64,000 nucleotides of DNA from Nothophaeocryptopus gaeumannii. Taxonomy: Eukaryota > Ascomycota > Dothideomycetes > Mycosphaerellales > Mycosphaerellaceae. The notes under the pieces are model-generated. The model made no database searches and had not been told where the DNA came from. It worked only from the letters and a program-made list of their open reading frames with translations. The translations under genes and the position numbers were made by a program. Each line of letters begins with the position of its first letter. Position 1 is the stretch's first letter. Of the stretch, positions 33,863 to 44,602 are shown piece after piece. The stretch spans positions 1,674,001-1,738,000 of the forward strand of contig JASISA010000027.1 of the NCBI GenBank assembly GCA_031771865.1, read 5' to 3'.

Positions 33863-34334
33863 TAGACCTGGATCAATCAATATCTACAATAGCTTGATTA
33901 GCTATTGTTCAATATGCCAAAAAAAAAGTGACACCGATTTGATGTGCTGCTCTGATGATACTCATGTGATGACCATTTTCCTGTGCCCTCCGTTGCAGCA
34001 CTGCTCTCGCATTCAAACTGAGAGAGAGGTTGTTGAAATCCCCAACCATCGATCGATCGTCTCGTGACCCGTGCCTGTGCGAAACGTCGGCAGGCGCCGC
34101 TCTAGCTCCGAGCTTGTAATCTGGAGCGCATTGTCGGGTCCTCGAAGCTACTTCCACACACCACTCGAAGGACCTACCGCCGTACAACCACCACCTCATC
34201 GTCCGAGAACAGAACCTCGCCAGCAAACGCGAAAGCTCCGTATCCTCCAGTAAGCCTGTTGGCTGAGCCTCACACACCCAGGCGCAACACCGCAAGGCGT
34301 GCATGGCCTTCGGTGCCGCCTCGCTTCGATAATC
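33863..34334. other. Intergenic region upstream of CAF40
   Basis: These 472 bp contain a short A-run near 33919-33927 in the agmatinase 3' flank and the CAF40 promoter. Nothing else was seen. Confidence 0.4.
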
Positions 34335-35751
34335 ATGCAGAACCATCTCTTCACCAACCAGAGTCCATATCACACGCCTGATTGGCAACACCATCCCAGC
34401 GCACCAGCGCAACATCACTACGCCGCGCAAAATCAAGCAGCGGCGGCAGCGAACGCCGTTGCGCAACAACACCAGCAGAACTATGGCAGAGTGATGAGCG
34501 CTGCCGGGCAGAACCATGCCGCCAACACGAACGGAAATACAGCAGCTAGTCTTGCTGGGATAGGAGCCGCCACTGGACTAGGAAGTGGTGGCGGCGGACT
34601 GGAGCACGGTGGTGGCATGGGTCCGGGAGAGAACGTTAGCGAAGAGAACCGCAGAGTACTGGACTGGATCGCGCAAGTCCTCAGAGCAGATACACGAGAG
34701 TCCGCGCTCTTGGAACTCAGCAAGAAGCGGGAACAAGTGCCGGAGCTCGCGCTCATATTATGGCATTCTTTCGGTGAGTATGCCCGTTGACAGCCAGCGA
34801 CTGCTAACATCAGCGCCTGCTTTCTTGGATTGACCCGACGAACGCCGCTAAGGCTGCGCATGCAATCGAATAACTCAGTGTAAGAGCTTTTGCTAACTTG
34901 TCTTCCCACAGGCGTCATGACGTCCTTACTGCAGGAGATCATCTCAGTCTACCCGCTACTGAATCCAAGCCAGCTTACTGCGGCGGCTTCCAACAGAGTG
35001 TGCAACGCACTTGCGCTTCTCCAATGCGTTGCTAGCCACAGCGATACGAGAGGGCTGTTCTTGAACGGTGGGTGCCAACGCCTTTCGCCAATAGCTGCAT
35101 TTTACTGACCTCTCGGCAGCACACATTCCGCTATTTCTATACCCTTTTCTCAACACAACTTCAAAGAGCAGACCCTTCGAATATCTGCGGCTTACGTCCC
35201 TTGGCGTAATTGGCGCCCTGGTCAAGAACGATAGCTCGGAGGTTATCAACTTTCTCCTCACTACTGAGATCATACCACTTTGCCTTCGAATCATGGAGAC
35301 CGGATCCGAGCTCAGCAAGACCGTTGCAATTTTTATCGTCCAGAAAATCCTCCTCGACGACATGGGTCTGCAGTATATCTGCCAGACTTATGAGCGCTTC
35401 TACGCGGTTGGGACGGTCCTGAGCAACATGGTCACTCAGCTGGTAGACCAGCAGACCGTGCGGCTCCTCAAGCATGTTGTCCGATGCTTCCTCAGGTGAG
35501 TCGGCATTTGTTCCATCCCATGACTTGTCTTACTGACTTTGTAAAGGCTATCAGACAATGCCCGCGCACGCGAAGCCTTGCGTCAATGTCTTCCGGAGCC
35601 CCTTCGAGATGCTACCTTCTCCCCAGTCTTGCGAGACGATGCAGCTACTAAGCGATGTCTTGCGCAGCTCTTGCTGGCACTTTCTGATCAAGCCGAGCCT
35701 GGCGGAGCGAATCATCACTACTCACAAAATAACCTCCTCATGAATCCTTAG
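34335..35751 (+). CDS. CAF40: CCR4-NOT complex subunit Caf40 (Rcd1/CNOT9)
   Basis: Four exons at 34335-34773, 34912-35067, 35120-35495 and 35547-35751 give 391 residues. A Gln/Ala/Asn-rich N-terminal extension of about 100 residues precedes the armadillo-repeat Rcd1 domain. That domain is very well conserved: VLDWIAQVLRADTRESALLE, then an ISVYPLLNPSQLT block, SNRVCNALALLQCVASHSDT and TVAIFIVQKILLDD. It is a core CCR4-NOT subunit linking mRNA deadenylation, repression and transcription factors. The first intron (138 bp) has a TGCTAAC branch site. The last 14 bases of the coding region overlap the last coding bases of a minus-strand small gene, tail to tail. Confidence 0.96.
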
Positions 35752-35997
35752 CGGGGTTTCGAGGCTCGACTTCAGTTGTATCATTTGCCTTTTCCGCCGA
35801 ATATTCCTGAGGCACCTTAGGTGGGATTTCAGCAACACAGGTATGCGCCAATATATAGGGCCGCTTTTCGAACTGGTCGAGGAGCATGACTTCTTGCGGA
35901 TGAGTAAAGCAACAGAGCGGCGCGCGGAGCAAAGGCAAAGGCAAGACAGCCATTCACCAACAAGGGGTGCGATGAACCACACGACGAACAGCGACAT
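35738..35997 (-). CDS. Small hypothetical protein (64 residues)
   Basis: Exons 35958-35997 and 35738-35892, with a 65 bp intron (GTGAAT...CGCAAG), give 64 residues. A short hydrophobic N-terminus (SLFVVWFIAPLV) is followed by LLDQFEKRPYILAHTC and a polar C-terminus. The composition and size resemble small mitochondrial membrane-associated subunits, but I do not recognise it. The unspliced frames give either a basic low-complexity tail or a later ATG (35953) without the hydrophobic start. The 3' end overlaps the CAF40 coding end by 14 bp. Confidence is limited by the AAG acceptor and short length. Confidence 0.45.
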
Positions 35998-36073
35998 CTT
36001 ATGATATTCTTGATATGTGCGAAACGGACTCGACCGAACTGGACCTGGCGTTACGAAAATGCGGTTTTGTCTG

Positions 36074-36450
36074 TCATGAAAGGAACGGGAAGGGTACGGA
36101 AGGGAGGTTTGAAACAAGCTTTGCATTCTTTATTTTGGCGCAAGAAAAGCCAATGATACCCCCGCGGCTGACTTTGGCTTCATCATCCAGCGTGGATGAT
36201 ACGAGCTTGAGTTGGCATGGCTTTGCGATCTTAACACCAGACTCTGCATAGCGGGCGGCGTTCGTTTTGCTCTTTTGCTCTGGAACTGCCACACTACATA
36301 CTGATCTGTCGCTCGGCTTCCTTCAACTTGAGCGCTGGAGTAGATCGGCTGGGCAGGACTGGATGAAACTGTAGAACTACTAGGGGACAAAAGGGCAGCA
36401 AAATATCGGGGATCGGGGTGTGCGATGATGGGGGTCTGCAATTGAGACAT
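36074..36450 (-). CDS. Small hypothetical protein (90 residues)
   Basis: Three exons at 36381-36450, 36302-36334 and 36074-36243 give 90 residues. Introns of 46 and 58 bp (GTAGTT...CTCCAG and GTATGT...ATGCAG) both restore a protein-like frame: FAALLSPTLKLKEAERQIS is continued by KSGVKIAKPCQLKLVSST. An in-frame ATG at 36492 would add 14 residues. No membrane helix or known motif is visible. The family is unknown. It may be a conserved small protein missed by gene finders because each exon alone is short. Confidence 0.5.
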
Positions 36451-36949
36451 GTAGATATGAATTGACTTGATTCTTGAGCTTTGCTTCTTCATGGACAACA
36501 AGCATCATCACGAGAGTGAAATATCACGCGAGCCAATATCACGAGAGCTGAGCGGCCACCGAGTACATCCATTAGTCTCCGCAATAATACCTCCAATGGC
36601 CAGCGAGAGCTCTGGTTAGTCACCTGATGTTATGCGGCTGTAGACATGGTATCGTAGATGAGTTGGCATCTCACTAGGGTAGTCGAGGGAATGCAACGTG
36701 TGAGAAGATCGACCTCATGAAGCGAAAAAGGCTCACTCGTAACGAAAGGATAAGGGAAGCAGGTCTTATTCTTCAAAAGGAAAAAGTCCTTCGTCGTAAG
36801 ATACAAAGATTAAACAACAAAAGTATAAGGTTGGGTATCGTAATGTTACAGAAAGTCTTCAATCAGACAAATAGACCAAATGTGCTCATGAGATGCACGT
36901 GCGCAGGATAGCAAAGTCAACGAGTCCGTCGTCTCATCTCGTCCTCTCT
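36451..36949. other. AT-rich intergenic region
   Basis: These 499 bp include an A-rich stretch at about 36715-36870. It is probably the 3' UTR and downstream flank of the minus-strand coiled-coil gene. No gene was found. Confidence 0.4.
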
Positions 36950-39067
36950 TCAAAACATATCCTCATCCTTGGACTCCAGGTCCTCCGCAAGGCTATATTT
37001 ACTCCTTTTCTCCATCGGCGTAGAATACGCATCCTGAGGAGTCGGCAGTTCATCACATTCCGACTGCTGTTCAGCTTCATGTTCCTGCGCAAGAACATCG
37101 CTATCCGAGCCGGAGAATCTGCTGATGCGCGGTGCTGAAACAGCGGATTGCCCAGACAGCCGTTGGAATGATCGCGGTGATGCATCCGGTGGACTCCCTT
37201 CTCCAGTCTCTCGAAGCAGGTCCTGCAAGCGAGTCGATGAGCCTGCAAGCATGTAGCTACTTCTTTGGCTGATCATGTTGGATGAGGAGAGATTGACTTG
37301 GCTGTGGAGCTCCGAGATCTCGGCGCGGAGACCGCGTAGTTGTGACTCCAGTTTCCTTCTTGCGGATCGTTCGTCCGCAAGCATTTGGTAAAGAGAGCGA
37401 AAGGTGTATGGTTGTGGTTGGTTTTGGCCGTTGCCAGTGTTAGATCCCGGTGTTACAGCTGCTAGAGTCGCAGACGTTGTCGGCGGTGGAGAAGGCGTCT
37501 TTTGCCTCGTCCGCTCTGTTGGCCGTCGAGGAAGCGTTGCTTGCGTGCTCTCTGATGCCCGTTCTGGTTCCGGCGCTGGTACTGGAGGTGGTTGTGTCGT
37601 TGAAGTAGATGTCTGAGCTGCTTCGGGCCCGAATGGATCTTCCAAGCGGCGCTGAAATGGTTCACGCTGAAGCTGCGTGGAGGAAGTCGGTTGGTGAAAG
37701 ACCTGTGAACGACGATATGTGTGTCCGTACTCATACTCGTAGGAAGTCGGCTCAAGAGGGTCTGCGAGCGTTTCGGCGAGCATGCTCGGAGATCGCATGT
37801 CTGTCGAAGAACTCCTACTCGCTACGCTGCTTCCCATGACGATGGTTCGTCGATTCTTGTCAGCAGTGAGCTTCTGGAGAGATCGTTGGAAGTTCTGCAG
37901 TCCCGCTTCAAGCTTGGCCACACGATCCTCCAGATCTTTGGACATCTCTGTCCCTGCACCCGATCGTGCTGAAGATGGTCTCCAATCCGCATCGTTCGCT
38001 GAAAGTGCTTGACCGAACTTTGGCGGCGGAGTGCTCTTGAGTGTACCAGATCTAGAATCCACAGCGGAATCACGAGGCGGTACTGCCAACGCGTCTCGGT
38101 CTCCTGACCCATGTTTCATGCTCTTTCCGGCAGTACCTGGCCGTTCATCTGCCTCGTCCCTCTGCGGATGCCTTGAGACGAAGCCACTCGCACGCAGCAC
38201 GTCCGGCTGGAAGCTCTCCCGCCAGTATTTGATTTCTTCACTTCTCTTCCTCGAGGCAGGCCGCTCCACCGTTGATGTAGCCTTCGTGTCGTCTAAGCTT
38301 CGCGACTTTCGTCTCGCCTGCTTCACACGACTTGGCGTCCGCCGTTGGGCAAACTCATCTGCCTCATGTCTGCCCTCTCCGCGCTGAGCCAATTCTGTGT
38401 CCTGCTCTTCATCTGCAGCACCTGCTATCGCCGGTGCGCCTTCTCGCTCTTCGATGAGCATGCTCGGGAGCGTCTTCCGTCGTCGAAGCTGATTAGGAGC
38501 AGCAATGAAGGGGTTGCCCAAATCCATAGGCTTCAGTCTGACACTGTTAGGAAATTGCACTGCATATGGGGATGTCGTCCGTGAAAAGCTCGGTCGGCCC
38601 TGTTGGTAGGAATCGGAAATCGTTCGCTGTACTAGCTCATCGTCTGCCTGGGGTTCAGGAAGTTCTGGTTGGGGCGCAAGCGGCGCTAAAGGCTCACTTT
38701 TGTGATAAGTATGCCGGGAACTCGGTGCTGATGCAGGTCCTGTGATGATGTCTGAAGGTTGTGATATTGAGTCTCTAGATCGCCTGCCAAAGATCTTTCG
38801 CACAGCGTTTCGTATTGAGCCTTTGCGCCCCTTGGAGGCATCTCCAAATCCACCCGCTGGCGCAGCATTGCCTCTCATGGCGCTGCCCTGCCCTGTGCTA
38901 GAAAAAGAAATCGGTTGGCCGTGCGATGCTGCGCGCATGCCATGACTTGATCTTTGCTTCATCAATCGCGCTGCGGAAGAAGGCTGAGCTTCGAAACTAC
39001 GCCGACCCTCCGTAGTTTCACCCGAAATGGTCGTTTGCACGTTTGTTCGACCGTTATATGGAGCCAT
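36950..39067 (-). CDS. Large disordered protein with coiled-coil segments
   Basis: A single exon gives 705 residues from the ATG at 39067. The protein is mostly Ser/Pro/Arg/Gln-rich and predicted disordered. A basic segment near residues 80-100 (KGRKGSIRNAVRKIFGRRSRD) could bind membranes or nucleic acid. Two heptad-like helices are visible, about 375-405 (DLEDRVAKLEAGLQNFQRSL) and about 565-600 (LYQMLADERSARRKLESQL). A KYSLAEDLESKDEDMF acidic end closes it. This pattern is common in ascomycete scaffold or cell-polarity proteins, but no function can be assigned. No intron is apparent. Confidence 0.75.
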   Translation of the reverse strand: MAPYNGRTNVQTTISGETTEGRRSFEAQPSSAARLMKQRSSHGMRAASHGQPISFSSTGQGSAMRGNAAPAGGFGDASKGRKGSIRNAVRKIFGRRSRDSISQPSDIITGPASAPSSRHTYHKSEPLAPLAPQPELPEPQADDELVQRTISDSYQQGRPSFSRTTSPYAVQFPNSVRLKPMDLGNPFIAAPNQLRRRKTLPSMLIEEREGAPAIAGAADEEQDTELAQRGEGRHEADEFAQRRTPSRVKQARRKSRSLDDTKATSTVERPASRKRSEEIKYWRESFQPDVLRASGFVSRHPQRDEADERPGTAGKSMKHGSGDRDALAVPPRDSAVDSRSGTLKSTPPPKFGQALSANDADWRPSSARSGAGTEMSKDLEDRVAKLEAGLQNFQRSLQKLTADKNRRTIVMGSSVASRSSSTDMRSPSMLAETLADPLEPTSYEYEYGHTYRRSQVFHQPTSSTQLQREPFQRRLEDPFGPEAAQTSTSTTQPPPVPAPEPERASESTQATLPRRPTERTRQKTPSPPPTTSATLAAVTPGSNTGNGQNQPQPYTFRSLYQMLADERSARRKLESQLRGLRAEISELHSQVNLSSSNMISQRSSYMLAGSSTRLQDLLRETGEGSPPDASPRSFQRLSGQSAVSAPRISRFSGSDSDVLAQEHEAEQQSECDELPTPQDAYSTPMEKRSKYSLAEDLESKDEDMF

Positions 39068-39245
39068 TGGGACACTTCCGCGATTCCATCCAGGGAGCGA
39101 GTGGTCCAAAAGGAGATATCAGGGCTGATCCAAGAGAAAAGTGACCCGGCAAGTGCAAACGTTCCGGTAAGGACAGTCGGAAAGAAACCAGATGCGGTTG
39201 CAGAACGAGTGTCGAAGACCGGCCTTGTCCTTGGGGAGGAATAGT

Positions 39246-39273
39246 AATGCCAATCAATGCCAATGCCAATGCC
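39246..39273 (+). repeat. Short AATGCC repeat
   Basis: Four copies of AATGCC, one separated from the rest by AATC, lie in the presumed promoter of the coiled-coil gene. Confidence 0.7.
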
Positions 39274-39848
39274 AGCTGCAGAGGGAGATCAGACCTTGCT
39301 TGCGATATCAAGCCACATATCTTTCCTGAAGGAGCGTGAGGGACAGCAATGGCCGAACCGAGTAGGAGGAATGGGTGGCTATAGACTCCGGATCAACATG
39401 TACGATGGCGAAGAGGATAGGGAGGCAATGGCATCCGATTTGCCCCGGGAGGAAGAGATGAGGTCGCGGTCAGGCACCTAGACGGCCCAAGATTGCTGAT
39501 CACAGGTCATGTTTGGCTAGGCGCGCTCATCAGCAGGACATGCGGGAGGCGGAGGTGTGGGATGCTGCAGATGGACGCGGTAAGGCTATGGTCGGCGGAG
39601 GTCAGAAATGGAGGAGCAGGACGGGTGCGGTACTGTCAGGACTACTGCTACCGTGCTACAACTATCTCTACTAGGGATGCGGACCATGCGGTGTGTATCG
39701 GCCTTGAAAGCTTCCTCAGGCACAGGCCAGCGAGCGACTTGCGCGCGCTTCCTTACCTTGCGTGGATGAGACATGCCGCTTGTCCGTTTCAGTGCTGCTA
39801 GGAGTGGGAGGGGAGGCGGAGGAACAAACGTCGTTCCCGTTGCGTGAA

Positions 39849-39872
39849 GGGTGTGGGTGTGGGTGTGGGTGT
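39849..39872 (+). repeat. (GGGTGT)4 microsatellite
   Basis: Four perfect copies of GGGTGT occur in the gene-free gap. They are too few to be a telomere relic. Confidence 0.8.
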
Positions 39873-41068
39873 CAACCGCGCAGCTTCCCACATCTCTCCA
39901 CACCTCTCACAGGTACACCGCGTGTCTGCTTCTGCATTATGCACGTCTTGCGGAAGGCGTTGGAGTAGCTTAACGGACATATTATTGCTACGGTATGCAC
40001 AGAAATTGTGATACGTGTCGCCGCGGCATCGGCTCCTCGCGCGCCTGCGCGGTTGGTACGCAATCTAACAGAGTGCCTGTGGTGCCTGCAGTCGCGAGGG
40101 TCTAGCTCGGGTAGTACACGTACCCTATGTGCAAGGGCAATCGACTCGACTTCTTCATCATGGACATCTCGTGGTGATTGCAGCAGCGGGCGGCGACAGA
40201 GGCTGAGAGGGCAGATCAGATCTGGACATGGACGGAACCGCGATAGCCTTATTAGTGTCAGCTCAGCGTCGAGATCCTAGTCCGCGACCGACTTCAGGTC
40301 CGCCATCATGTCGAGAGCAATAGACGCGCTTGACGCCCCGAAGCAGCAAAGACTTCCCCATGCGTTTGATCGAGCGCGAACTACAGACGCACGAGGCCGG
40401 CTTGCATTGTGCCACGTCTGGTGTGGAGCATGGTGGATGAAAATCAAGCCTTGGTCTGTCCCACACCCACCCGTACAATTGCGCAAACTACTCTAATCTA
40501 ACCATCTCCACACTTCATGATTCGTTGATGGGACGGGCTCCGGAGACAGGGACTATTGTTCGCTTCCGCACTTTCTGAAACAAGGTCTTTGACTGCCAAT
40601 GTGGTTGCAGGACAATTTGAAGGCCATCGACATCGCCATGACCTCAATGATGTGCGAGTCGCGAGCCCAGCGGGACTAGGCTTATTATAGAGTCGTAGTT
40701 GGTCTGGCCTCGGCCACGCCATCGACCAGCCTATTAAAGTTGCTTTTGAAATGTACCATTTCATCTCCTGCCCTTGCAGAGCCAGCATTTTCGACAACGC
40801 CAATGCCAGTAGCTCTACGCACCAGCAATGCGTTTGAGGCTCCGTCTGCCAACGGATCCGGCATATCAGCAGAGTGATCCTGCATCTTGCATAAAGGTAC
40901 CTTTACTCCTGCATTAGAGCTGCATATCACGCACCGAGCTGTCACCGACCACGGCTCGACATCTTGTTGCATTTCTTGCAGGAGCGTGCAGCTTATGCCC
41001 ATGTCGGCTTGATACCACGGCCAATTGACAAGCATACCTCGCCAATCCTATACACATCCAGCATCCCA

Positions 41069-43521
41069 TCACGGGCCTGAAGTGTCTTGTGTAAGATCGG
41101 AGAGATTGGGGTATCGCAAATCGGCGTTTTCCTCGAGGTGCGCCATCCAATCCTTGAGGAACTTCGAACCTCTGTTTGCAAACAAGGTCAGCCTGGGCTG
41201 CACAATCATTCTCATACGCTACTGGTACTTGTGAGTGGAGCGATTGTGGCAGACATGCTCAAAGGTAACCACAACACTGGGAATTGTTCGCCTTCCTTCG
41301 TCGTGTGCCAATGTGGAAAAGGGCACCCAGTCCTTGAAGATGGTGTGTTGGGTGTTTTCACTTACCTGCTAATGGTTTCTGAATCTGCGATCACGCAAAG
41401 ATGTCGCTTGGGCCGAGTCATGGCAACTAGAAATACAATCAGCCTGCGCTACACGACACAATGTCACGCAGGACCGCGGGATGCGGCAAAGGCTCCGGAG
41501 ACATACCGTTGAGGCGGCGCTTCTCGCCAAGAAAGCCGACTTCATGCTCTGGGTTGCTGCGAACGAGACTGAGTATGATGGCTTCCTTCTCTCGTCCTTG
41601 GAAGCCATCAACACTGCCGAGCTCTAAGCCTGCAAAACGTTCTTTGAGCATCTGAGACAGCAACGCAAGCTGACCGTTGTATGGCGTAACAATTGCAATG
41701 TCTTCTGCTTTGACACCGGCATCGATAAGGCTCTGAACATGGTCTTGCACAATGAGAGCCTCGCTTTCGTTCACTTTGCTTCCAGCAAGCAAGCTCGATT
41801 TGCTCTTGGCAGCGTCTTCATCCTCTGCCTTCTCAGGAAAGTCGCCGCCCCGCGTATCGAAGAAGACCACCGGTTCTATGGTGTTGTCGTTGCTCTCCAC
41901 GCCGTATGGCAGATCTTTTAGCAGTCTCAACTTCATCGCTTCGGCAGCCAAAAGCTTGCCTTCGTATAGGGATTTGGATGGGAAGGCCATGATGCTCTCG
42001 TGCATGCGATATTGCGTCGTCAACATACGTTTGATCGTGTCTCCATGTAGGGCCAGCAAGCGATCGAAGAGCGTTGTCTCGAGAGTACCAGGGTCGTCTT
42101 TCTGCTTCGACTGACCTTTCTTCTCGTCAACGGCAAGATCCGCAACGTCGCTCGTGACATCCTCAACTTTCTTTGAATCGGTTGATTTCGACGACTTCTT
42201 GCTCGACTTCATGTTCAGAGACTTGATGGTTGGCGGCAGTTGTAAGTGATCGCCTGCTAGTACCAATTTAGTGGCACCGCTCGTGAGAACGGGTATCCAG
42301 CACTGAGCCTCAAGAGCTTGACTGGCCTCGTCAACAATGACAACATCGAATCGCTGATCTTTAAGTTGGAAGCTCCCTGCTCCGTGCAGAGTGGAAAGAA
42401 CCACGTCGCTCCCGCGGAGCAGCTCACTTACGATCCTGCCCTCCCGCTCGCGATACTCCTTGCGAAGGTCTTTCAGCTCCCCGTATATTGCTCTCCGCTC
42501 ACGTCCGTTGCGAGTCTTCCGGATTGACGCCTGCTTGGCATCCATCTCGGATCTGATATCGCTAACGATTGCGGCAGCATCGCTAGTCCGTGTCAACACA
42601 TCCATGCTCTGGTTGAGCACACTTGGAAGCAAGCGCGCTGGGTGCCCAAGGCGCACCATTGCTAGCTTGTGAGGCGACAGGCGCTCTACGATGTTGTCGA
42701 CACTGATGTTACTCGGCCCGCAAACTAGAAGTCGTAGCTTCTTCTTCAACAGCTGAAGAATCAGTTCGATCAAGGTATGCGTTTTGCCAGTCCCAGGTGG
42801 TCCGTGTATGAGTACGATTTCCCGACTCGCAAGAGCAAACCGTATAGCGTCTTTCTGGCTATCGTTCAAATCCGGATTCTGCCAGTCGATGTTGGCTTTG
42901 AGGTCCTTCTCAGAGACTGGAGTGGAGGACGATTGTCCAAACATAACCTGGGTCAACGCAGACGACTGCATCTTCTCCAGCTTCATCATTGTCTGGTTGA
43001 GACGCTTGTACGTTGCGTCATTCGCCAATTTCACACTGGAGAGTAGTAGAGAATCAGCAAGGAAACACGAGTACTTACCGCAGCTATACGTACAGCCAAA
43101 GCTTGCCATTAGGTACGTCGGCATCCTCTTTATCAAGCGCTACGATGATGGAAGACTTTGTTGTCCTTGTCACCACGCCTTCTACACCTTTCCTCTCCAT
43201 GCCTTCTCGCTCTTTCTTCTTCTCGGCGCCCTTAGGCTGCTCTGCTACCGCGCAGATGTCGCCAACGCGTAGGCCATGTTCTGGGAGCTCGCTTGAACTG
43301 GAGACAGCAGGATCTGGGCCAAGCTCGAGGAGTGTCTTCCCGCCGAAACCAGTTCTCTGTGAGGAGACCGTCAAGTTCAAGATTGCGAGACCTGCGTGTT
43401 GGAGGGTCGTTGGCGCGTGAGTCGAGGTGAGCAGCTGCGTTTCCTCGACTTCGGCTTGGCGCTCGCTTTCGAGCAGAGATATCTGGCGCGAGGCAAATGC
43501 AGATACGTCTGTGGCCTTCAT
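41069..43521 (-). CDS. HCS1: SF1 DNA/RNA helicase, Hcs1/IGHMBP2 type
   Basis: Four exons at 43094-43521, 41507-43035, 41366-41426 and 41069-41171 give 706 residues. All helicase superfamily 1B motifs are present: Q-motif region DLNDSQKDAIRFAL, Walker A GPPGTGKTHT, DExx-box VDEASQALEAQCW, motif III AGDHLQLPPT, motif IV TQYRMHESIMAFP, motif V SVDGFQGREKEAI and motif VI VAMTRPKRHL. The N-terminal barrel (GLRVGDICAVAE) fits IGHMBP2/Hcs1, a 5'-3' helicase associated with DNA polymerase alpha and ribosomes. Motif VI lies in the 61 bp third exon, so missing the last two introns (80 and 194 bp) would remove it. The start was taken at the ATG at 43521. Confidence 0.93.
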
Positions 43522-43908
43522 CCTGGCCACAAGCACGTTTGTCGGTATGTTGTTGGGCAGATCTCCAATAGCATGTCGCGTGCGCTTGTCATCCGTCGGA
43601 TCGGATCGGCGTCGGTGAATGTGAGCGCCGGCATCGCTCCTTCACGTTACCGGCGTCATGCTCGTATGATACATTTCCTAGGAATCACTCTTCTGGCTTC
43701 GTCCTTCATGTTTACTCCCCCTATGACTTTGAAAACAACGTGGACTTGTCAAAGTTCTTGCAGCATTGGACAAAGATCCTCTTCTGGCCGGCTGAGCGTT
43801 GAAATCTGAGAGGACAACAGCACGCTTATTGTCCTGGACATACCTTGCGAACCTCCCGAGCCTCCCGGGACGGCATCTGCTCTGGATCAAAACATCCTTT
43901 CGGAGACG
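43522..43908. promoter_or_regulatory. Divergent intergenic region, helicase / F-box-like gene
   Basis: These 387 bp separate two divergent starts. No named site was identified. Confidence 0.4.
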
Positions 43909-44493
43909 ATGTCACTGTCAAGGCTCCTAACACTTCCCACCGAGATCCGCGCTCTAATATTCGAATACGTGGTCACATCTTCTCAAGTCGTCACCTTTCG
44001 CCTCGATGCATTCCAACGCGAATACTACACACAAGCAGTAGAACCACCTTTGACTCGCGTCAGTCGACAAATTCGCTCAGAGTCGCTTCCCTTGTACTTC
44101 GAATCAAACGACTTCGTTCTACATACCGAGAGCCCAAAGAACGAAGATGCCCGGAAGTGGCTGGAATGCTGCTCAAAATACTTTCACCTTTTGAGGCGCA
44201 TTACTTTCTGGATTCGATATGTCCCTTTGAGTAACAACCGAGAGACATCTCAAGGCGCGATTGGAATCTCTGTGTTTCGTCGATTCAAGGGCGACGAGTG
44301 GAGAATCGACGAGGACTGGAAGTGGATTACTGTCGTGCGGAGACCTGCTGAACTGGAGAACGATGCCAACTTGATGCAGGAGAAGCTGGGAGAGTTGACT
44401 CCAGCGATTTCCAAAGACAGTGCAGGGGCAGAAGACTATCTGGGACTCATGGTTGATCTAAGAACCTCCTACTTGGAAGAAAAGCTGTCGTGA
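43909..44493 (+). CDS. F-box/2EXR-like hypothetical protein
   Basis: A single exon gives 194 residues. The start, LLTLPTEIRALIFEYVV, followed by PPLTRVSRQIRSESLPLYFESNDF, is the pattern of the fungal 2EXR/F-box-related family in which LPxEIRxxIYxxV is followed by LLxVxRQIRxExxxLFY. Such proteins are numerous in Dothideomycetes and may act as substrate adaptors. Direct function is unknown. No membrane helix is present. It ends 109 bp before the convergent dienelactone hydrolase stop. Confidence 0.65.
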   Translation: MSLSRLLTLPTEIRALIFEYVVTSSQVVTFRLDAFQREYYTQAVEPPLTRVSRQIRSESLPLYFESNDFVLHTESPKNEDARKWLECCSKYFHLLRRITFWIRYVPLSNNRETSQGAIGISVFRRFKGDEWRIDEDWKWITVVRRPAELENDANLMQEKLGELTPAISKDSAGAEDYLGLMVDLRTSYLEEKLS

Positions 44494-44602
44494 TCTAAGT
44501 CGTCTCAATATCCTTGAGCATTCATCATGATTAACAGGCCGTTCACCGACAATCGCTTCTGTCCCAAGGAGCGAACAGGAGTCGATCAGCTCCTTGCCTT
44601 GT

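Larger units (their letters stand above)
39068..41068. other. Two-kilobase gene-free gap
   Basis: No frame on either strand between the coiled-coil gene promoter and the helicase 3' end resembles a protein family, and none joins across splice sites to something convincing. Two short tandem repeats lie inside and are listed separately. No inverted repeats or transposase traces were noticed. Confidence 0.45.

Noticed and set aside
40008..40100. Segment reading CDTCRRG, like a zinc-cluster start
   Set aside because: Only two of six cysteines fit, the frame closes soon after and there is no continuation.
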